64,000 nucleotides of DNA from Saprospiraceae bacterium (GCA_022842725.1 JALHOZ010000004.1:124001-188000); one strand, 5' to 3'. Shown: positions 8,308 through 18,582, counted from the first letter of the stretch. Notes: generated by a model not told the origin, from the sequence alone. Program-made: numbers and translations.

Positions 8308-10659
8308 ATGAAATTCTTTTTATCCCTTTTATTGTCCTTGATGGTTAGTTATGAAGCACAAGCTCAAGTTATCAACTTCCCCGACCCGAATTTTAAAAAT
8401 GTTTTGGTGAATACGAATTGCGTGGATACAGATGGTGATGGTACGGGTGATGCTGATGCTGATGCAAATAATGATGGGGAAATAGAAATTTCCGAAGTGA
8501 ATATGATCACCTGGCTTGATGTAAGTGAAAAAAATATTAAAAGTTTAGAAGGAATTGATTTTATTACAAATTTAAAATCTCTTGATTGCAGTAAAAATGA
8601 ACTAACCACATTGGATGTCGAAAAATTAAAAAGTTTGGAGGGGCTTTTATGTATGTATAATAAAATTGAAAATTTAAAAATAAATTCTTTATCAAATCTT
8701 GTAACGCTTTTTACATTACATAACAATTTAAAAGAACTGGATGTAAGTACTTTAATCAATTTAGTGTGGCTTGATTGTAGTGATAACTTACTTGAAAATC
8801 TGAAAATCGGGACTTTACCTAAATTAAAAAAACTAAGTTTCCCAAATCACAATATTGTTTCCATAAAAATTCAGGATTGTTTGGCTCTGGAAGAAATAAA
8901 TTGCGCATCAGGTAAATTGGAATTCCTTGAGTTAAATAATTTACCCAACTTAATCTATTTAGGTTGCCATAACAATATGCTTACATCCCTTTCATTAAAA
9001 GGTGTTCCTGAACTTACAACAATAATTTGTAGCCAAAATCAATTAACCTCACTTAATTTAGAAGAAGCAAAAAATCTTTATTCCCTTTTAGCTTCTAATA
9101 ATAAACTTGAAGAAGTAAGTGCTAACAATCTTTCAAATTTAAAGAGTCTGAATTTTGATTATAATGACCTTAAATACCTTTTTATTAAAACCGGGAATAC
9201 CTTAGATTATTTATCTCTATTGAATAATGAAAATTTGGAATACATCTGTTGTGATGAAGAAAATATAAATGAAATAAAATATAAAGCCTTATTTAATGGT
9301 GTACTAAATTGTGAAGTCAATTCCTATTGTACCTTTACTCCGGGAGGTGCTTTTTATACAATCAATGGCCAAAATAAGTACGATTATAACAAAAATGGTT
9401 GTGATGATGTTGACAAAAAACTTCCACATTTAAAATACACAATCAGCAATGGAAGTGTTGAAGGGACTATTTTATCCAACTCTACCGGAATTTATTCTAT
9501 TCCTGTCCAGGCAGGTACTCACACGATAACACCTGTTCTTGAAAATTCTGAATTTTTTGAAGTATCGCCGCCTTCTCTCACGGTGACTTTCCCCGGCACT
9601 TCCGACACCATCACCCAAAATTTCTGTATCACACCAAAAAATCCGTTCAGGCAAGTCAATATCACCATCATTCCATTAACTCCTCCCGCCCGACCGGGTT
9701 TCGATGCCCAATACAAAATCATCTGGGAAAATAAAGGCAATCTCTTTGAAACAGGAACCATTCATTTTACCTACGATGAAAACATATTTGATTATGTGAG
9801 CGCTGACGAAACACCGGATGTCATCAATAATGGTAAACTATCCTGGGATTACACAGATTTACTGCCCTTTGAAAAAAGAGAGATCATCGTATCGCTCAAC
9901 CTGAACAGCCCGATGGAAAATCCACCGGTCAACGCAGGTGATATCACTTACCTATATGCCAATATCCTGGACAATGTATTCAGACTTGAAAATGTCATCG
10001 TAGGCTCTTACGACCCGAATGACAAAACCTGTCTGCAAGGTCAATATTTCCATCCGGACAGCGTGGGCAAATACGTCGATTTCCTGATCCGTTTTGAAAA
10101 TACCGGCAACTTTGCCGCAGAAAATGTAGTCATCAAAGACATCATCGACGACAAAACTTTTGATATGCCATCTCTTCTCATTACCGATGCAAGCCATGAA
10201 GTCTTCACCCGCATCGCCGCCAATAAAGTGGAGTTTATTTTTGAGAACATCCAGCTTCCCTTTGAAGATGAAACCAACGATGGTTACGTCGCTTTCAAAA
10301 TCAAAACCAAATCCACCCTTAAGCTCGGCGACGAAATGAAAAATCTGGCAGACATATATTTTGACTACAACTTTCCAATAAGGACGAATGAAACGCAAAC
10401 CACCATTGCTTTTCCGTCCGGAACAAAGGATATTCAGACAGAGGTCACCATCCATCCGAATCCAGTCCGGGATGTATTGACGTTGGACAGCAGTACAAGA
10501 TGGACCAAAGCAGAAATTTTTGACATCTCAGGACGATTGATCAAAGTCACCGGAGTAGATGGATTTTCTGTTGATGTCATTGGATTGGACAGCGGTACCT
10601 ATATCTTACACCTTTCTGATAAAGACAAAAGAGGGCGGGTGAAGTTTGTGAAGATGTAG
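8308..10659 (+). CDS. LRR surface protein with T9SS type A sorting domain, copy 1
   Basis: Secreted 783-residue protein; ATG at 8308 chosen because MKFFLSLLLS...AQAQ is a clean signal peptide. In order: a Ca-binding-like acidic stretch (DTDGDGTGDADADANNDGE, near 38-56); about ten short LRR units with LxxLxCSxNxLTxLD-type spacing to about 340; a cysteine-rich link (YICCDE ... CEVNSYCTF); a conserved beta-sandwich region (GSYDPNDKTCLQG, then DUF11-like strands); and a C-terminal domain starting IHPNPVRDVLTLD and ending in GTYILHLSDKDKRGRVKFVKM, the T9SS type A pattern. It should be secreted across the outer membrane and attached to the surface. It is the first of three tandem paralogues; the LRR part differs strongly, while the C-terminal 450 or so residues are almost the same. 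Ligand unknown; adhesion or interbacterial contact is a guess. Confidence 0.85.
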   Translation: MKFFLSLLLSLMVSYEAQAQVINFPDPNFKNVLVNTNCVDTDGDGTGDADADANNDGEIEISEVNMITWLDVSEKNIKSLEGIDFITNLKSLDCSKNELTTLDVEKLKSLEGLLCMYNKIENLKINSLSNLVTLFTLHNNLKELDVSTLINLVWLDCSDNLLENLKIGTLPKLKKLSFPNHNIVSIKIQDCLALEEINCASGKLEFLELNNLPNLIYLGCHNNMLTSLSLKGVPELTTIICSQNQLTSLNLEEAKNLYSLLASNNKLEEVSANNLSNLKSLNFDYNDLKYLFIKTGNTLDYLSLLNNENLEYICCDEENINEIKYKALFNGVLNCEVNSYCTFTPGGAFYTINGQNKYDYNKNGCDDVDKKLPHLKYTISNGSVEGTILSNSTGIYSIPVQAGTHTITPVLENSEFFEVSPPSLTVTFPGTSDTITQNFCITPKNPFRQVNITIIPLTPPARPGFDAQYKIIWENKGNLFETGTIHFTYDENIFDYVSADETPDVINNGKLSWDYTDLLPFEKREIIVSLNLNSPMENPPVNAGDITYLYANILDNVFRLENVIVGSYDPNDKTCLQGQYFHPDSVGKYVDFLIRFENTGNFAAENVVIKDIIDDKTFDMPSLLITDASHEVFTRIAANKVEFIFENIQLPFEDETNDGYVAFKIKTKSTLKLGDEMKNLADIYFDYNFPIRTNETQTTIAFPSGTKDIQTEVTIHPNPVRDVLTLDSSTRWTKAEIFDISGRLIKVTGVDGFSVDVIGLDSGTYILHLSDKDKRGRVKFVKM

Positions 10660-10711
10660 ATAATAGTGTTTATAGTTTAAAGTTTAATGGTTAAAAGTTT
10701 AAAGTTAATTA
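10660..10711 (+). repeat. 52-bp spacer repeat between LRR copies 1 and 2
   Basis: The 52 bases between the stop codon and the next ATG match the spacer at 12812-12863 at all but the first position. It is built of GTTTAAAGTTTAA-like units. The near-identity shows that the spacer was duplicated together with the genes. Confidence 0.9.
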
Positions 10712-12811
10712 ATGAGAAGTGTATTCGTTTTATCTCTTTTGGTTTTTTGTTTTTCGGGATTTGGTCAAATTATCAACTTTTCTGATCCAAATTTTAAAAA
10801 TGCATTGGTGAATACGAAATGTGTGGATACAAATGGGGATAACATAGGTGATGTAGATGTGGATATAAATAATGATGGCGAAATAGACCAAACAGAAGCA
10901 TTAAACATTACAAATTTAAATGTAAGAGATCAAAATATTTCAGAAATTAATGAAATCAAATTTTTTAAAAATTTAGAATTTTTTGACTGCATCTTCAATA
11001 ATATTTTAAATCTTGAAATAACAGAATTAATAAAATTAAAAACATTATTTTGTTCTGATAACCAATTAACTTCCCTTGATTTACACAACCTTGATAAATT
11101 GGAAAGAATTCATTGCAGTACAAATAAAATTACTAAACTTGAAATAATTAATAAGGAGAATTTAATCGTTTTAAATTGCATTAATAATCTGTTAACTGAA
11201 CTGATCATTAAAAATGTACCTGCGTTACAAAGTATAAGTTGCAATTATAATCAGTTAACATATTTAGATGTCAGTAGCGCCTCCAATCTCTACCAATTGG
11301 AATGTGAAGTCAATAAACTAAAAACTTTAATTCTGAAAAATGGAACCGGAATGTGGCCATTTTTATTTTTTGCAGGCAATCCTGATTTGTCTTACATTTG
11401 TTGTGATGAACATGTCATTGACGATATAAGAACAACGACTTTTATTTTAGGTTTGACAAACTGCGAAGTTAATTCCTATTGTTCTTTTACTCCCAATGGC
11501 ACTTTTTATGTATTTAACGGTCAAAATAAGTATGATGAAAATAAAAATGGATGTGATGATATTGACAGAAATCTTCCACATGTAAAATACAATATCCGAA
11601 AAGGAAATGTTGATGGCACTTTTTTGTCAAATGCAACAGGAAACTATTCTATTCCGGTTCAGGAAGGAACGCATACCATAAACCCTCTTCTTGAAAATTC
11701 TGAATTTTTTGAAGTATCGCCGCCTTCTCTCACAGTGACTTTTCCCGGCACTTCCGATACCATTACCCAGAACTTTTGTATCACACCCAAAGAACCGTTC
11801 CGACAAGTTGATATCACGATCATCCCATTAACTCCCCCAGCCCGCCCCGGCTTCAATGCTCAATACAAAATCATCTGGCAAAATAAAGGTAATCTCCTGG
11901 AAACCGGGACCATTCATTTTACCTATGATGAAAATATTTTTGATTATGTGAGCGCAAACAAAACACCGGATGCCATCAATAATGGTAAACTCTCCTGGGA
12001 CTACACAGGTTTACTGCCCTTTGAAAAACGAGAGGTCATCGTAACGCTCAACCTGAACAGCCCATTGGAAACACCCCCTGTCAACGCAGGCGATATCACC
12101 TACCTGTACGCCAATATCCTGGACAATGTCTTCAGGCTGGAAAATGTCATAGTAGGATCCTACGACCCGAACGACAAAACCTGTCTGCAAGGTCAATATT
12201 TCCACCCGGACAGTGTGGGCAAATACGTTGATTTTCTGATTCGTTTTGAAAATACCGGCAACTTTGCCGCAGAAAATGTCGTCATCAAAGACATCATCGA
12301 TGACAAAACTTTTGATATGCCATCTCTCCTCATTACCGATGCAAGCCATGAAGTCTTCACCCGCATCGTAGCCAATAAAGTGGAGTTTATTTTTGAAAAT
12401 ATCCAGCTTCCTTTCGAAGATGAAACCAACGATGGATATGTCGCTTTCAAAATAAAAACCAACTCAACCCTTAGGCTCGGCGACGAAATGAAAAATCTGG
12501 CGGATATCTATTTTGACTACAACTTTCCGATCCGGACCAATGAAACGCAGACGACCATTGCTATTCCGTCCGGAACAAAAGATATTCAGACAGAGGTCAC
12601 CATCCATCCGAATCCTGTCAGCGATGTATTAACGTTGGACAGCAGTACAAGATGGACCAAAGCAGAAATTTTTGACATCTCAGGACGATTGATCAAAGTC
12701 ACCGGTGTGGATGGTTATTCTGTTGATGTCAGTGGATTGGAAAGCGGGACGTATATCTTACACCTTTCTGATAAAGACAAAAGAGTAAGGGTGAAGTTTG
12801 TGAAGATGTAG
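10712..12811 (+). CDS. LRR surface protein with T9SS type A sorting domain, copy 2
   Basis: 699 residues; ATG at 10712 directly follows the shared spacer and begins a signal peptide (MRSVFVLSLLVFCFSGFGQ). Same architecture as its neighbours: acidic Ca-binding-like segment (DTNGDNIGDVDVDINNDGE), LRR units (here only about seven, so the gene is about 80 residues shorter than copies 1 and 3), the CCDE and CEVNSYCSF cysteines, the conserved SYDPNDKTCLQG region and the T9SS sorting domain ending RVRVKFVKM. From about residue 290 onward it differs from copy 1 at few positions, also at the nucleotide level, pointing to recent duplication or gene conversion. Probably co-transcribed with copies 1 and 3. 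Confidence 0.85.
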   Translation: MRSVFVLSLLVFCFSGFGQIINFSDPNFKNALVNTKCVDTNGDNIGDVDVDINNDGEIDQTEALNITNLNVRDQNISEINEIKFFKNLEFFDCIFNNILNLEITELIKLKTLFCSDNQLTSLDLHNLDKLERIHCSTNKITKLEIINKENLIVLNCINNLLTELIIKNVPALQSISCNYNQLTYLDVSSASNLYQLECEVNKLKTLILKNGTGMWPFLFFAGNPDLSYICCDEHVIDDIRTTTFILGLTNCEVNSYCSFTPNGTFYVFNGQNKYDENKNGCDDIDRNLPHVKYNIRKGNVDGTFLSNATGNYSIPVQEGTHTINPLLENSEFFEVSPPSLTVTFPGTSDTITQNFCITPKEPFRQVDITIIPLTPPARPGFNAQYKIIWQNKGNLLETGTIHFTYDENIFDYVSANKTPDAINNGKLSWDYTGLLPFEKREVIVTLNLNSPLETPPVNAGDITYLYANILDNVFRLENVIVGSYDPNDKTCLQGQYFHPDSVGKYVDFLIRFENTGNFAAENVVIKDIIDDKTFDMPSLLITDASHEVFTRIVANKVEFIFENIQLPFEDETNDGYVAFKIKTNSTLRLGDEMKNLADIYFDYNFPIRTNETQTTIAIPSGTKDIQTEVTIHPNPVSDVLTLDSSTRWTKAEIFDISGRLIKVTGVDGYSVDVSGLESGTYILHLSDKDKRVRVKFVKM

Positions 12812-12863
12812 GTAATAGTGTTTATAGTTTAAAGTTTAATGGTTAAAAGTTTAAAGTTAATTA
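12812..12863 (+). repeat. 52-bp spacer repeat between LRR copies 2 and 3
   Basis: Second copy of the spacer at 10660-10711, with one difference (G instead of A at the first base). The following 20 or so coding bases of copies 2 and 3 also match, so the duplicated unit runs from spacer into signal peptide. Confidence 0.9.
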
Positions 12864-15203
12864 ATGAGAAGTGTATTTGTTTTATATCTTTTGGTTTTTT
12901 ATTTTTCAGGATTTGGTCAGATTATAAACTTTCCGGATTCAAATTTCAAAAATGCCTTGCTGAATACAAATTGTGTGGATACGAATGGTGATGGTACGGG
13001 TGATGCTGATGCTGATGTAAATAATGACAATGAAATAGATATTTTTGAAGCAGACCAAGTTAGCAGATTAATTGTAGGTTCCCAACAGATTAATAGTCTG
13101 GATGGGGTAGAAAATTTTAAAAATTTAATTTATTTAGACTGTTCATATAATTTTATAATTTCACTTGACATCAGTAGCTTAATCAAGATAGAAGTTTTAA
13201 ACTGCCAAAATAACAGAATTACATCACTTCTATTAAATGGACTTGAAAACCTTGTTGAGTTACGTTGTGGATTTAATAAACTTAATTCATTATTGATTGA
13301 TGATTTTATTAAATTAAAATTGTTGGTTTGTGAAGACAATTGGTTATTGAATTTAAATGTGGATAAATTAATCAATTTAGAATACCTGATATGCAGAAAT
13401 AACAAAATATCAACATTAAATATTTCAAATTTGAAAAGCTTAATTGTACTTAATTGCTCTAACAATTTAATTTCATCTTTAGATATCGGCGCTTTTGAAA
13501 ATTTAACAAATCTGGAATGTGGCTTTAATAAAATACAATCGATTAATTTAGATAGCGTCCCAAATCTGATGCTTTTTTTTTGTGACTTTAATAATTTATC
13601 TTCTCTAGAACTGAATAATTTGAAAAAATTGCAATCTTTTACCTGTGTACAAAATCAGCTCACATCCTTAGATATAAGTGAAACTAAAATAGGGTATTTT
13701 ATATGTTCTGACAATCAACTGAAATATTTAAATATTAAAAATGGGGTCGAAAAACAAACCCTGTTATTTGATAAAAACAATGACTTGTCTTATATATGTT
13801 GTGATGAACAAATCGTCATCAATGTAAAAAATCAGTCTGTAATAAATGGACAAAACTGCGAAGTGAATTCCTACTGTTCCTTTACTCCCGGAGGTAAATT
13901 TTATTCAATCTATGGTGATAACAAATACGATGAAAATAAAAATGGTTGTGATGATATTGATATAAAACTTGCATATTTAAAATATACAATCACCAATGGA
14001 AATGTGGAAGGGAATATTTTATCAAACTCTACAGGAAATTACTCTATTCCTGTTCAGGAAGGCACCCACACCATAACACCTGTTCTTGAAAATTCTGAAT
14101 TTTTTGAAATATCACCGCCTTTTCTTACGGTGACCTTTCCCGCAAATTCCGACACCATTACCCAAAACTTCTGTATCACACCCAAAGAACCTTACAGACA
14201 AGTTGATATTACGATCATCCCATTAATTCCTCCCGCCCGCCCCGGCTTCGATGTCCAATACAAAATCATCTGGGAAAATAAAGGAAATCTACCTGCAAAT
14301 GGAATCATTCATTTTACCTATGATGAAAACATATTTGATTATGTGAGAGCTGACGAAACACCGGTTGCTATCGACAGTAGTAAACTATCCTGGGACTACA
14401 CAGATTTACTGCCCTTTGAAAAACGAGAGGTCATCGTAACGCTCAACCTGAACAGCCCAATGGAAACACCCCCTGTCAACGCAGGCGATATCACCTACCT
14501 GTACGCCAATATCCTGGACAATGTATTCAGACTTGAAAATGTCATCGTAGGCTCCTACGACCCAAATGACAAAACCTGTCTGCAAGGGCAATATTTCCAC
14601 CCGGACAGCGTGGGAAAATACGTAGACTTCCTGATCCGTTTTGAAAACACCGGCAACTTTGCCGCAGAAAATGTAGTTATCAAAGACATCATCGACGACA
14701 AAGTTTTTGATGTGTCATCTCTCCTCATTACCGATGCAAGTCATGAAGTCTTCACCCGCATCGTAGCCAATAAAGTGGAGTTTATTTTTGAAAACATCCA
14801 GCTTCCTTTCGAAGATGAAACCAATGACGGATATGTCGCCTTCAAAATCAAAACCAAGTCCACCCTTAAGCTCGGCGACGAAATGAAAAATCTGGCGGAC
14901 ATCTATTTTGACTACAACTTTCCAATCCGCACGAATGAAACGCAGACGACCATTGCTATTCCGTCCGGAACAAAGGATATTCAGACAGAGGTCACCATCC
15001 ATCCGAATCCTGTCCGGGATGTATTAACGTTGGACAACAGCAACTGGACCAAAGCAGAAATTTTTGACATCTCAGGCCGGTTGATCAAAGTCACCGGCGT
15101 GGATGGTTATTCCATTGATGTCAATGGATTGGATAGCGGCACCTATATCTTACACCTTTCTGATAAAGACAAAAGAGGAAAGGTAAAGATTGTGAAGATG
15201 TAA
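12864..15203 (+). CDS. LRR surface protein with T9SS type A sorting domain, copy 3
   Basis: 779 residues; starts MRSVFVLYLLVFYFSGFGQ, almost the signal peptide of copy 2. An acidic segment (DTNGDGTGDADADVNNDNE) is followed by about eleven LRR units with Cys at the CSxN position, the CCDE/CEVNSYCSF link, the conserved SYDPNDKTCLQG and DUF11-like region, and a T9SS sorting domain (IHPNPVRDVLTLD ... GKVKIVKM). The LRR portion shares the scaffold with the other copies but not the exposed residues, so the three proteins probably recognise different ligands or variants. Its stop lies 8 bases from the stop of the convergent minus-strand operon, leaving no room for a separate terminator. Confidence 0.85.
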   Translation: MRSVFVLYLLVFYFSGFGQIINFPDSNFKNALLNTNCVDTNGDGTGDADADVNNDNEIDIFEADQVSRLIVGSQQINSLDGVENFKNLIYLDCSYNFIISLDISSLIKIEVLNCQNNRITSLLLNGLENLVELRCGFNKLNSLLIDDFIKLKLLVCEDNWLLNLNVDKLINLEYLICRNNKISTLNISNLKSLIVLNCSNNLISSLDIGAFENLTNLECGFNKIQSINLDSVPNLMLFFCDFNNLSSLELNNLKKLQSFTCVQNQLTSLDISETKIGYFICSDNQLKYLNIKNGVEKQTLLFDKNNDLSYICCDEQIVINVKNQSVINGQNCEVNSYCSFTPGGKFYSIYGDNKYDENKNGCDDIDIKLAYLKYTITNGNVEGNILSNSTGNYSIPVQEGTHTITPVLENSEFFEISPPFLTVTFPANSDTITQNFCITPKEPYRQVDITIIPLIPPARPGFDVQYKIIWENKGNLPANGIIHFTYDENIFDYVRADETPVAIDSSKLSWDYTDLLPFEKREVIVTLNLNSPMETPPVNAGDITYLYANILDNVFRLENVIVGSYDPNDKTCLQGQYFHPDSVGKYVDFLIRFENTGNFAAENVVIKDIIDDKVFDVSSLLITDASHEVFTRIVANKVEFIFENIQLPFEDETNDGYVAFKIKTKSTLKLGDEMKNLADIYFDYNFPIRTNETQTTIAIPSGTKDIQTEVTIHPNPVRDVLTLDNSNWTKAEIFDISGRLIKVTGVDGYSIDVNGLDSGTYILHLSDKDKRGKVKIVKM

Positions 15204-15211
15204 GTTTTCCA

Positions 15212-16294
15212 TCAAATCCTGGGCACATCAACACTTATGTACGCTTCGTTGAAGGTAATGTTTCCCGATTCTGACACAAGATAAAAATTCCCTTTTTTAC
15301 GAATACTCCGCTTTAAAGAGGACAAATAAACATAAAACGGATCTTTTACATCTACTGTTATGATAAGTGGGTATATTGATGACTGAACTGCTTGCTGTAT
15401 GAGTAACCGGAAAATGGTGACAGACCTTTCTTTAATGGAAACAGAATGAATTCCTGTTGTTTTAATAACCTCACCTTCTTTAGGGAGAGGAGGATAACCC
15501 AAAAGTCCGGAAGCAACGCTGTTATAAAATACACGAGCCAATTTTAAAGACCAGTGATACTTATTTACAACGGTTTGTTTGATGGCCGAAGTATCCCATA
15601 ATCCCAGGATTCCAACCAATTCTTCACCCTTAAAACACAATAAATAATCTTCCATTTTTTGTCCGGCATAGTAGGCATTCTGTCCGATTTTACTAAAGTC
15701 AACAACTAATTTCAGTGCTGTGAGATCCTTATCATAAAAAGTCTTCATTAACATGATATCATCTTCAGTTGCCCTTCTTATATCATATAATTTGTTTTCG
15801 AAAAAATCTGCTCTTTGAAAAATAAAGGTTTCTATATCGGCCACTTTTGTGTAATAGGGTATTTTTTTGGGTATTTTTTCTGCTGCCCTTTTTTCAATAA
15901 TATTTATCATCCGGGTATTGTCAGAAAAAACAATGGTCGTTGCCGGCCCTTTGTCCAAATCAAGCCCTAAGCAGTTTATATAACGGATGATGGCCAGAAG
16001 TACTTTTCCATTCTGATGTGATGGTGCAATTCTCAGGTCACAAAAATAGGGAAGACTTTCTACTTTTCCCTGAAATATCTGACACCTGCTTCCTACGTTA
16101 AACAAACCAATAACACAATGAGAAATGTCATCAATAACTATAAAAACACGGGGAATTTCAGTTTGAATGTGCGCACCAGGCAAACTATGTGGTTTACGTT
16201 GCAAACTCAATGAAATGAAACCGGAAACAGGAATCTCATACAGATCCTGAACCTGGTTTTCGTAAGAAGTATCATAAGGCAAAATTTTAATCAT
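15212..16294 (-). CDS. tandem GNAT-type acyltransferase (last gene of the biosynthetic operon)
   Basis: 360 residues that read as two GNAT-like halves. The first (about 1-155) has the beta4/acyl-CoA loop pattern LRIAPSHQNGKVLLAII near 88-105. The second (about 170-350) begins IRRATEDDIMLMKTFY and contains CFKGEELVGILGLWD, also GNAT-like. It probably transfers an acetyl or longer acyl group from CoA or a carrier protein; the acceptor is unknown. Its start overlaps the end of the GH3 gene by 8 bases, so the two are translationally coupled and probably act on the same product. Last gene of the eight-gene minus-strand operon. The GNAT assignment is by fold pattern only. Confidence 0.6.
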   Translation of the reverse strand: MIKILPYDTSYENQVQDLYEIPVSGFISLSLQRKPHSLPGAHIQTEIPRVFIVIDDISHCVIGLFNVGSRCQIFQGKVESLPYFCDLRIAPSHQNGKVLLAIIRYINCLGLDLDKGPATTIVFSDNTRMINIIEKRAAEKIPKKIPYYTKVADIETFIFQRADFFENKLYDIRRATEDDIMLMKTFYDKDLTALKLVVDFSKIGQNAYYAGQKMEDYLLCFKGEELVGILGLWDTSAIKQTVVNKYHWSLKLARVFYNSVASGLLGYPPLPKEGEVIKTTGIHSVSIKERSVTIFRLLIQQAVQSSIYPLIITVDVKDPFYVYLSSLKRSIRKKGNFYLVSESGNITFNEAYISVDVPRI

Positions 16295-17834
16295 CAGACC
16301 TGAAATTTTTTCTAAAAAAATTGACAGGCAATAAAACAGGTAGTTTTACATCTCCATCCCGGATTTGAAAATATTGACCGTAATTTACCAAAATTTCAAG
16401 TAAGGTTTTTGATGACACAATTTTGGAACACAAAGGTTTTAATTGATTGATGTCTACAGCTTGTTTATAATATGGGTTTTCATTTAAAAATATTGAGGCC
16501 TTGCGTTCTAATGCTTTAAAATCAGTAATATGGTCAGAAATTAACAATAATTCGTATCCTGCTGCTGCCTCGTCTTTATAGGGGCTTAACAATACTGACT
16601 GAAGATTCCGATCTTCTTTCATCAGGATCTCAGACAGAATTTGTATAGAGAGAGCATCAACCTTTTCTCCTACCATATCAACCACATTCCCGGATCTGCC
16701 GGTAAATTGCAAAATCGGTAATGGCTTAAGCTTAATAACCAGGACTACATCTCTGGTATTATATCTGTAAAGTCCTCCCCCGTTTGTGAGGATTACTTCA
16801 TATTTTTCACCTATTGAAAGATCTGAGCTATCAAATATTTCACCTGTCCGGATATTCCTGAATTCATAAAAATGACTTGTATACGCCAGGGCATTGCCAA
16901 ATCTTGTCGGCGTTGTGATGACACCTTCTGTGCTTAATAATCCTTTGGGTTGGATATGGATTCCATCAAACATTTTTTCAAGCTGTGGCAACCACATCTT
17001 TGCCTGCCCATCAGTCCAGCAGCTCAGGGTATCAAGGTTTGTAAAATGGTTTTTCCAATAAAAACCATTGCGAACAATTGCCTCTTTTTTTGCTTTTGGC
17101 AATGTACTTTTGGCAAGGATTTCATCAAGATTTTTTTGTATAAAGTGATCTGACTTTATGATAAAACTTGGATTCCATACAGAAATAAAACTCAGTGTAT
17201 CACAGGCCAGCAATTGAGCTGTACTATTCAGATAAAATTCATGAAAATCTTTGGATTGCATTACATTTTTACCGACGGCCATGATACGATTGATAATAAA
17301 CCTGCTAACAGGATCAAAATATTCATCATCACTTTCAAGCCCTACGGGAATTCCACCTTCTGTGGAATATTTATCTTTCAACGGAGGAGAAATCGACCAA
17401 TATGCTTTACCTGCAAGTGCCTTGGGGCGCATCCAATTAAGTTCATTCATCCATATGTGGATTGCTTTTTGAAACTCCTTTTTCAACCCACCGGTATATG
17501 GAATTAATTTTGCCTTACCCGTGGATCCGGAAGTGCTTTCAAAAGCCAGGACAGGTTCTTCTGTGAGAATACTTTGATGACCTTGAGAGATTTGATCAAT
17601 ATATTTCTGTATCATTCCAAAGTCTTCGATGACCGAAACATTCTCTCTGTATTCTGTTAAAGATTTTATTTTACCAAAATTATGTAATTTACCATAGGTA
17701 GTATCTTTGTTTTTTAATAAATATTTCATCAAAATTTCTTTCTGAATTTTATCATGCAAATGATGGTATTTCATGAAATATTGGTGATCCTTCTTTCCCG
17801 TTTGAAGCCACAGATTATGCCAAAAGTTTGCCAT
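16287..17834 (-). CDS. GH3-family acyl acid-amido synthetase
   Basis: A 515-residue member of the GH3 family, which adenylates a carboxylic acid with ATP and joins it to an amino acid or amine. The ATP P-loop motif FESTSGSTGKAKLIPYT is at about 98-114, a LLSTEGVITTPT segment lies in the middle, and the GLYRYNTRDVV motif matches GH3 GLYRYxxGDVV. The C-terminal small domain includes FTGRSGNVVDMVGEKV. Length is near the family norm (about 500-600). Bacterial GH3 proteins are poorly characterised. In this operon it is the natural candidate for the step that conjugates the finished acid. The ATG at 17834 is one base from the upstream stop, and the end overlaps the next gene by 8 bases. Confidence 0.85.
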   Translation of the reverse strand: MANFWHNLWLQTGKKDHQYFMKYHHLHDKIQKEILMKYLLKNKDTTYGKLHNFGKIKSLTEYRENVSVIEDFGMIQKYIDQISQGHQSILTEEPVLAFESTSGSTGKAKLIPYTGGLKKEFQKAIHIWMNELNWMRPKALAGKAYWSISPPLKDKYSTEGGIPVGLESDDEYFDPVSRFIINRIMAVGKNVMQSKDFHEFYLNSTAQLLACDTLSFISVWNPSFIIKSDHFIQKNLDEILAKSTLPKAKKEAIVRNGFYWKNHFTNLDTLSCWTDGQAKMWLPQLEKMFDGIHIQPKGLLSTEGVITTPTRFGNALAYTSHFYEFRNIRTGEIFDSSDLSIGEKYEVILTNGGGLYRYNTRDVVLVIKLKPLPILQFTGRSGNVVDMVGEKVDALSIQILSEILMKEDRNLQSVLLSPYKDEAAAGYELLLISDHITDFKALERKASIFLNENPYYKQAVDINQLKPLCSKIVSSKTLLEILVNYGQYFQIRDGDVKLPVLLPVNFFRKNFRSDD

Positions 17835-17835
17835 A

Positions 17836-18582
17836 CTATAGATCGATAGGATGATTCATTCCCTGTACAAAAAAATCCCTGGCAGTGCGTATCAGATTAT
17901 CAGGATGCAATTGCGCTATACAAACCAATTCATCTCCTTTGGCAAAGTCCGGATTTTTTTCCAGGAAAAATCTGACATGAGAACTTTTTGCTTTTTTATA
18001 ACTGTCTTCAGCTAAATCAGTGTTTAATTCTCCATGATGTTCTTTAAATTTAATCAATCCTGATTCGGGTTTCCAGTCCGGACCATACAAACAGGAAGAT
18101 ACTTCGTTGGCGATATTTGCCAGTATTTCATCATCTTCACTTTTTATCAAAGAAGGGTAATAAGATTTGAAAAACAAAGGCAGATACATATAAGTTCGGT
18201 GCCCTTTGGACATAAGGTACCAATACCAGGGTTTTGTACTGTCAGAGGCTACCAGACAACCAATGGTAAAACACCATCCTTTCATCATAATCTGAGAGCC
18301 CCAATGATCCCGATGTATAATCGTATCTCCGGAGAAAATTATGTGGTACGTTTTTCCACAACATGCTTTAGGATCAATGACATACGTTGTAAAACCCTGA
18401 AGAGATTCATCTTCATCTTCTATGAGCCCAATGTATTGTTTATTGGACAAATCATAATAAAACATTTCAGGTGTGACGTGGTCATAATGCGCCTGCATAA
18501 GGTCATACATTATTTTTATCTGAACCTCAGTAAGGTGATCTTTACCAATCAGGCGATAAGTAAGGTGTCCGTCTTTAATCAT
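17836..18582 (-). CDS. GNAT-like acyltransferase of unknown substrate
   Basis: 248 residues, no signal peptide or membrane span. The N-terminal part has a GNAT-like order of strands: YIGLIEDEDESLQGFTTYVID, then YHIIFSGDTIIHRDHWGSQ near residue 80-97, where the CoA-binding loop of GNATs would be. The C-terminal half (YLPLFFKSYYPSL onward) is not recognised. Length and layout recall N-acyl amino acid synthase-type GNATs, but this is a guess. Its ATG overlaps the radical SAM stop in an ATGA, and it ends one base before the GH3 start, so it belongs to the same translationally coupled set. Confidence 0.5.
   Translation of the reverse strand: MIKDGHLTYRLIGKDHLTEVQIKIMYDLMQAHYDHVTPEMFYYDLSNKQYIGLIEDEDESLQGFTTYVIDPKACCGKTYHIIFSGDTIIHRDHWGSQIMMKGWCFTIGCLVASDSTKPWYWYLMSKGHRTYMYLPLFFKSYYPSLIKSEDDEILANIANEVSSCLYGPDWKPESGLIKFKEHHGELNTDLAEDSYKKAKSSHVRFFLEKNPDFAKGDELVCIAQLHPDNLIRTARDFFVQGMNHPIDL

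Noticed and set aside
10660-12863. Short GTTTAAAGTTTAA repeats as a CRISPR or phage attachment site
   Set aside because: Only two copies, both as spacers within duplicated genes, with no alternating unique spacers or integrase.
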